The notes under the pieces: model-generated | Databases searched by the model: none | What the model saw: only the letters and a program-made list of their open reading frames with translations | What the model was told of the DNA's origin: nothing | Program-made: the position numbers and the translations under genes | Assembly (NCBI GenBank): GCA_013202715.1 | Contig: JABMRF010000032.1 | Span: forward strand, 1-44,823 | Source of the DNA: Candidatus Kuenenbacteria bacterium | Lineage (GTDB): Bacteria > Patescibacteriota > Patescibacteriia > UBA11705 > JABHMO01 | Length of the DNA: 44,823 bases | Direction: 5' to 3' | Shown here: piece after piece, positions 44,636 to 44,823 of the stretch | Numbering within the stretch: the first letter of the stretch is position 1 | Layout: every line of letters begins with the position of its first letter

Positions 44636-44823
44636 ATGAACAATTACAAAGGACTACTTTTTTTAGATATCGACGGCACGCTTTTTCGCTGGTCATTATT
44701 TTTATATTTAGTTGATAAATTGTTCGAGGCCGGTATTTTCAATCAAACCATTAAAAAACATTTTATAAAAGAAGAAAAAATTTGGCGCGAGCGAAAAGGA
44801 AGTTATGATGATTATTTATATAA
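44636..44823 (+). CDS. HAD-superfamily hydrolase, 3' truncated by window edge
   Basis: MNNYKGLLFLDIDGTLFRWS (DxDGT motif I). Confidence 0.8.
   Translation, partial: MNNYKGLLFLDIDGTLFRWSLFLYLVDKLFEAGIFNQTIKKHFIKEEKIWRERKGSYDDYLY

Overview
This 44.8 kb AT-rich window looks like a chromosomal segment of a Candidate Phyla Radiation (Patescibacteria) genome; that assignment is inferred from the gene repertoire and the fused T4SS-pilin-like proteins. Recognisable genes: parA/parB, an SPFH protein with a partner membrane protein, two tandem RelA/SpoT homologues, topA, folC, dprA, a dolichol/phytol-kinase-like CTP:lipid kinase, pth, der, an LCP (LytR-CpsA-Psr) protein, lepB, hisS, rpsU, a yqeY-type gene, ybeY, dgkA, ftsA, ftsZ, the start of a HAD phosphatase and tRNA-Leu(CAA). 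Three large secreted proteins carry a T4SS_pilin-like (TrbC-like) two-helix module, one of them 3054 aa. The most unusual signal is intergenic: many gene junctions hold an imperfect palindrome whose arms are tandem short words, mostly with a 7-nt period (AGTCNNN, AAATTCN, ATNGAAC, GGCAAAG, AATGNAA and others). Sequences differ between families but the architecture is shared, and several supply the last codons and stop codon of the upstream gene (topA, a TSP3 protein, ybeY, yqeY). Other leads: two convergent promoter-to-terminator small RNA candidates, a third strongly structured RNA candidate, a perfect 17-bp hairpin inside the topA reading frame, divergent promoters sharing a -35 box, and a split between genes with strong Shine-Dalgarno sequences and genes with none. 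All calls are by eye; no searches or folding programs were run.
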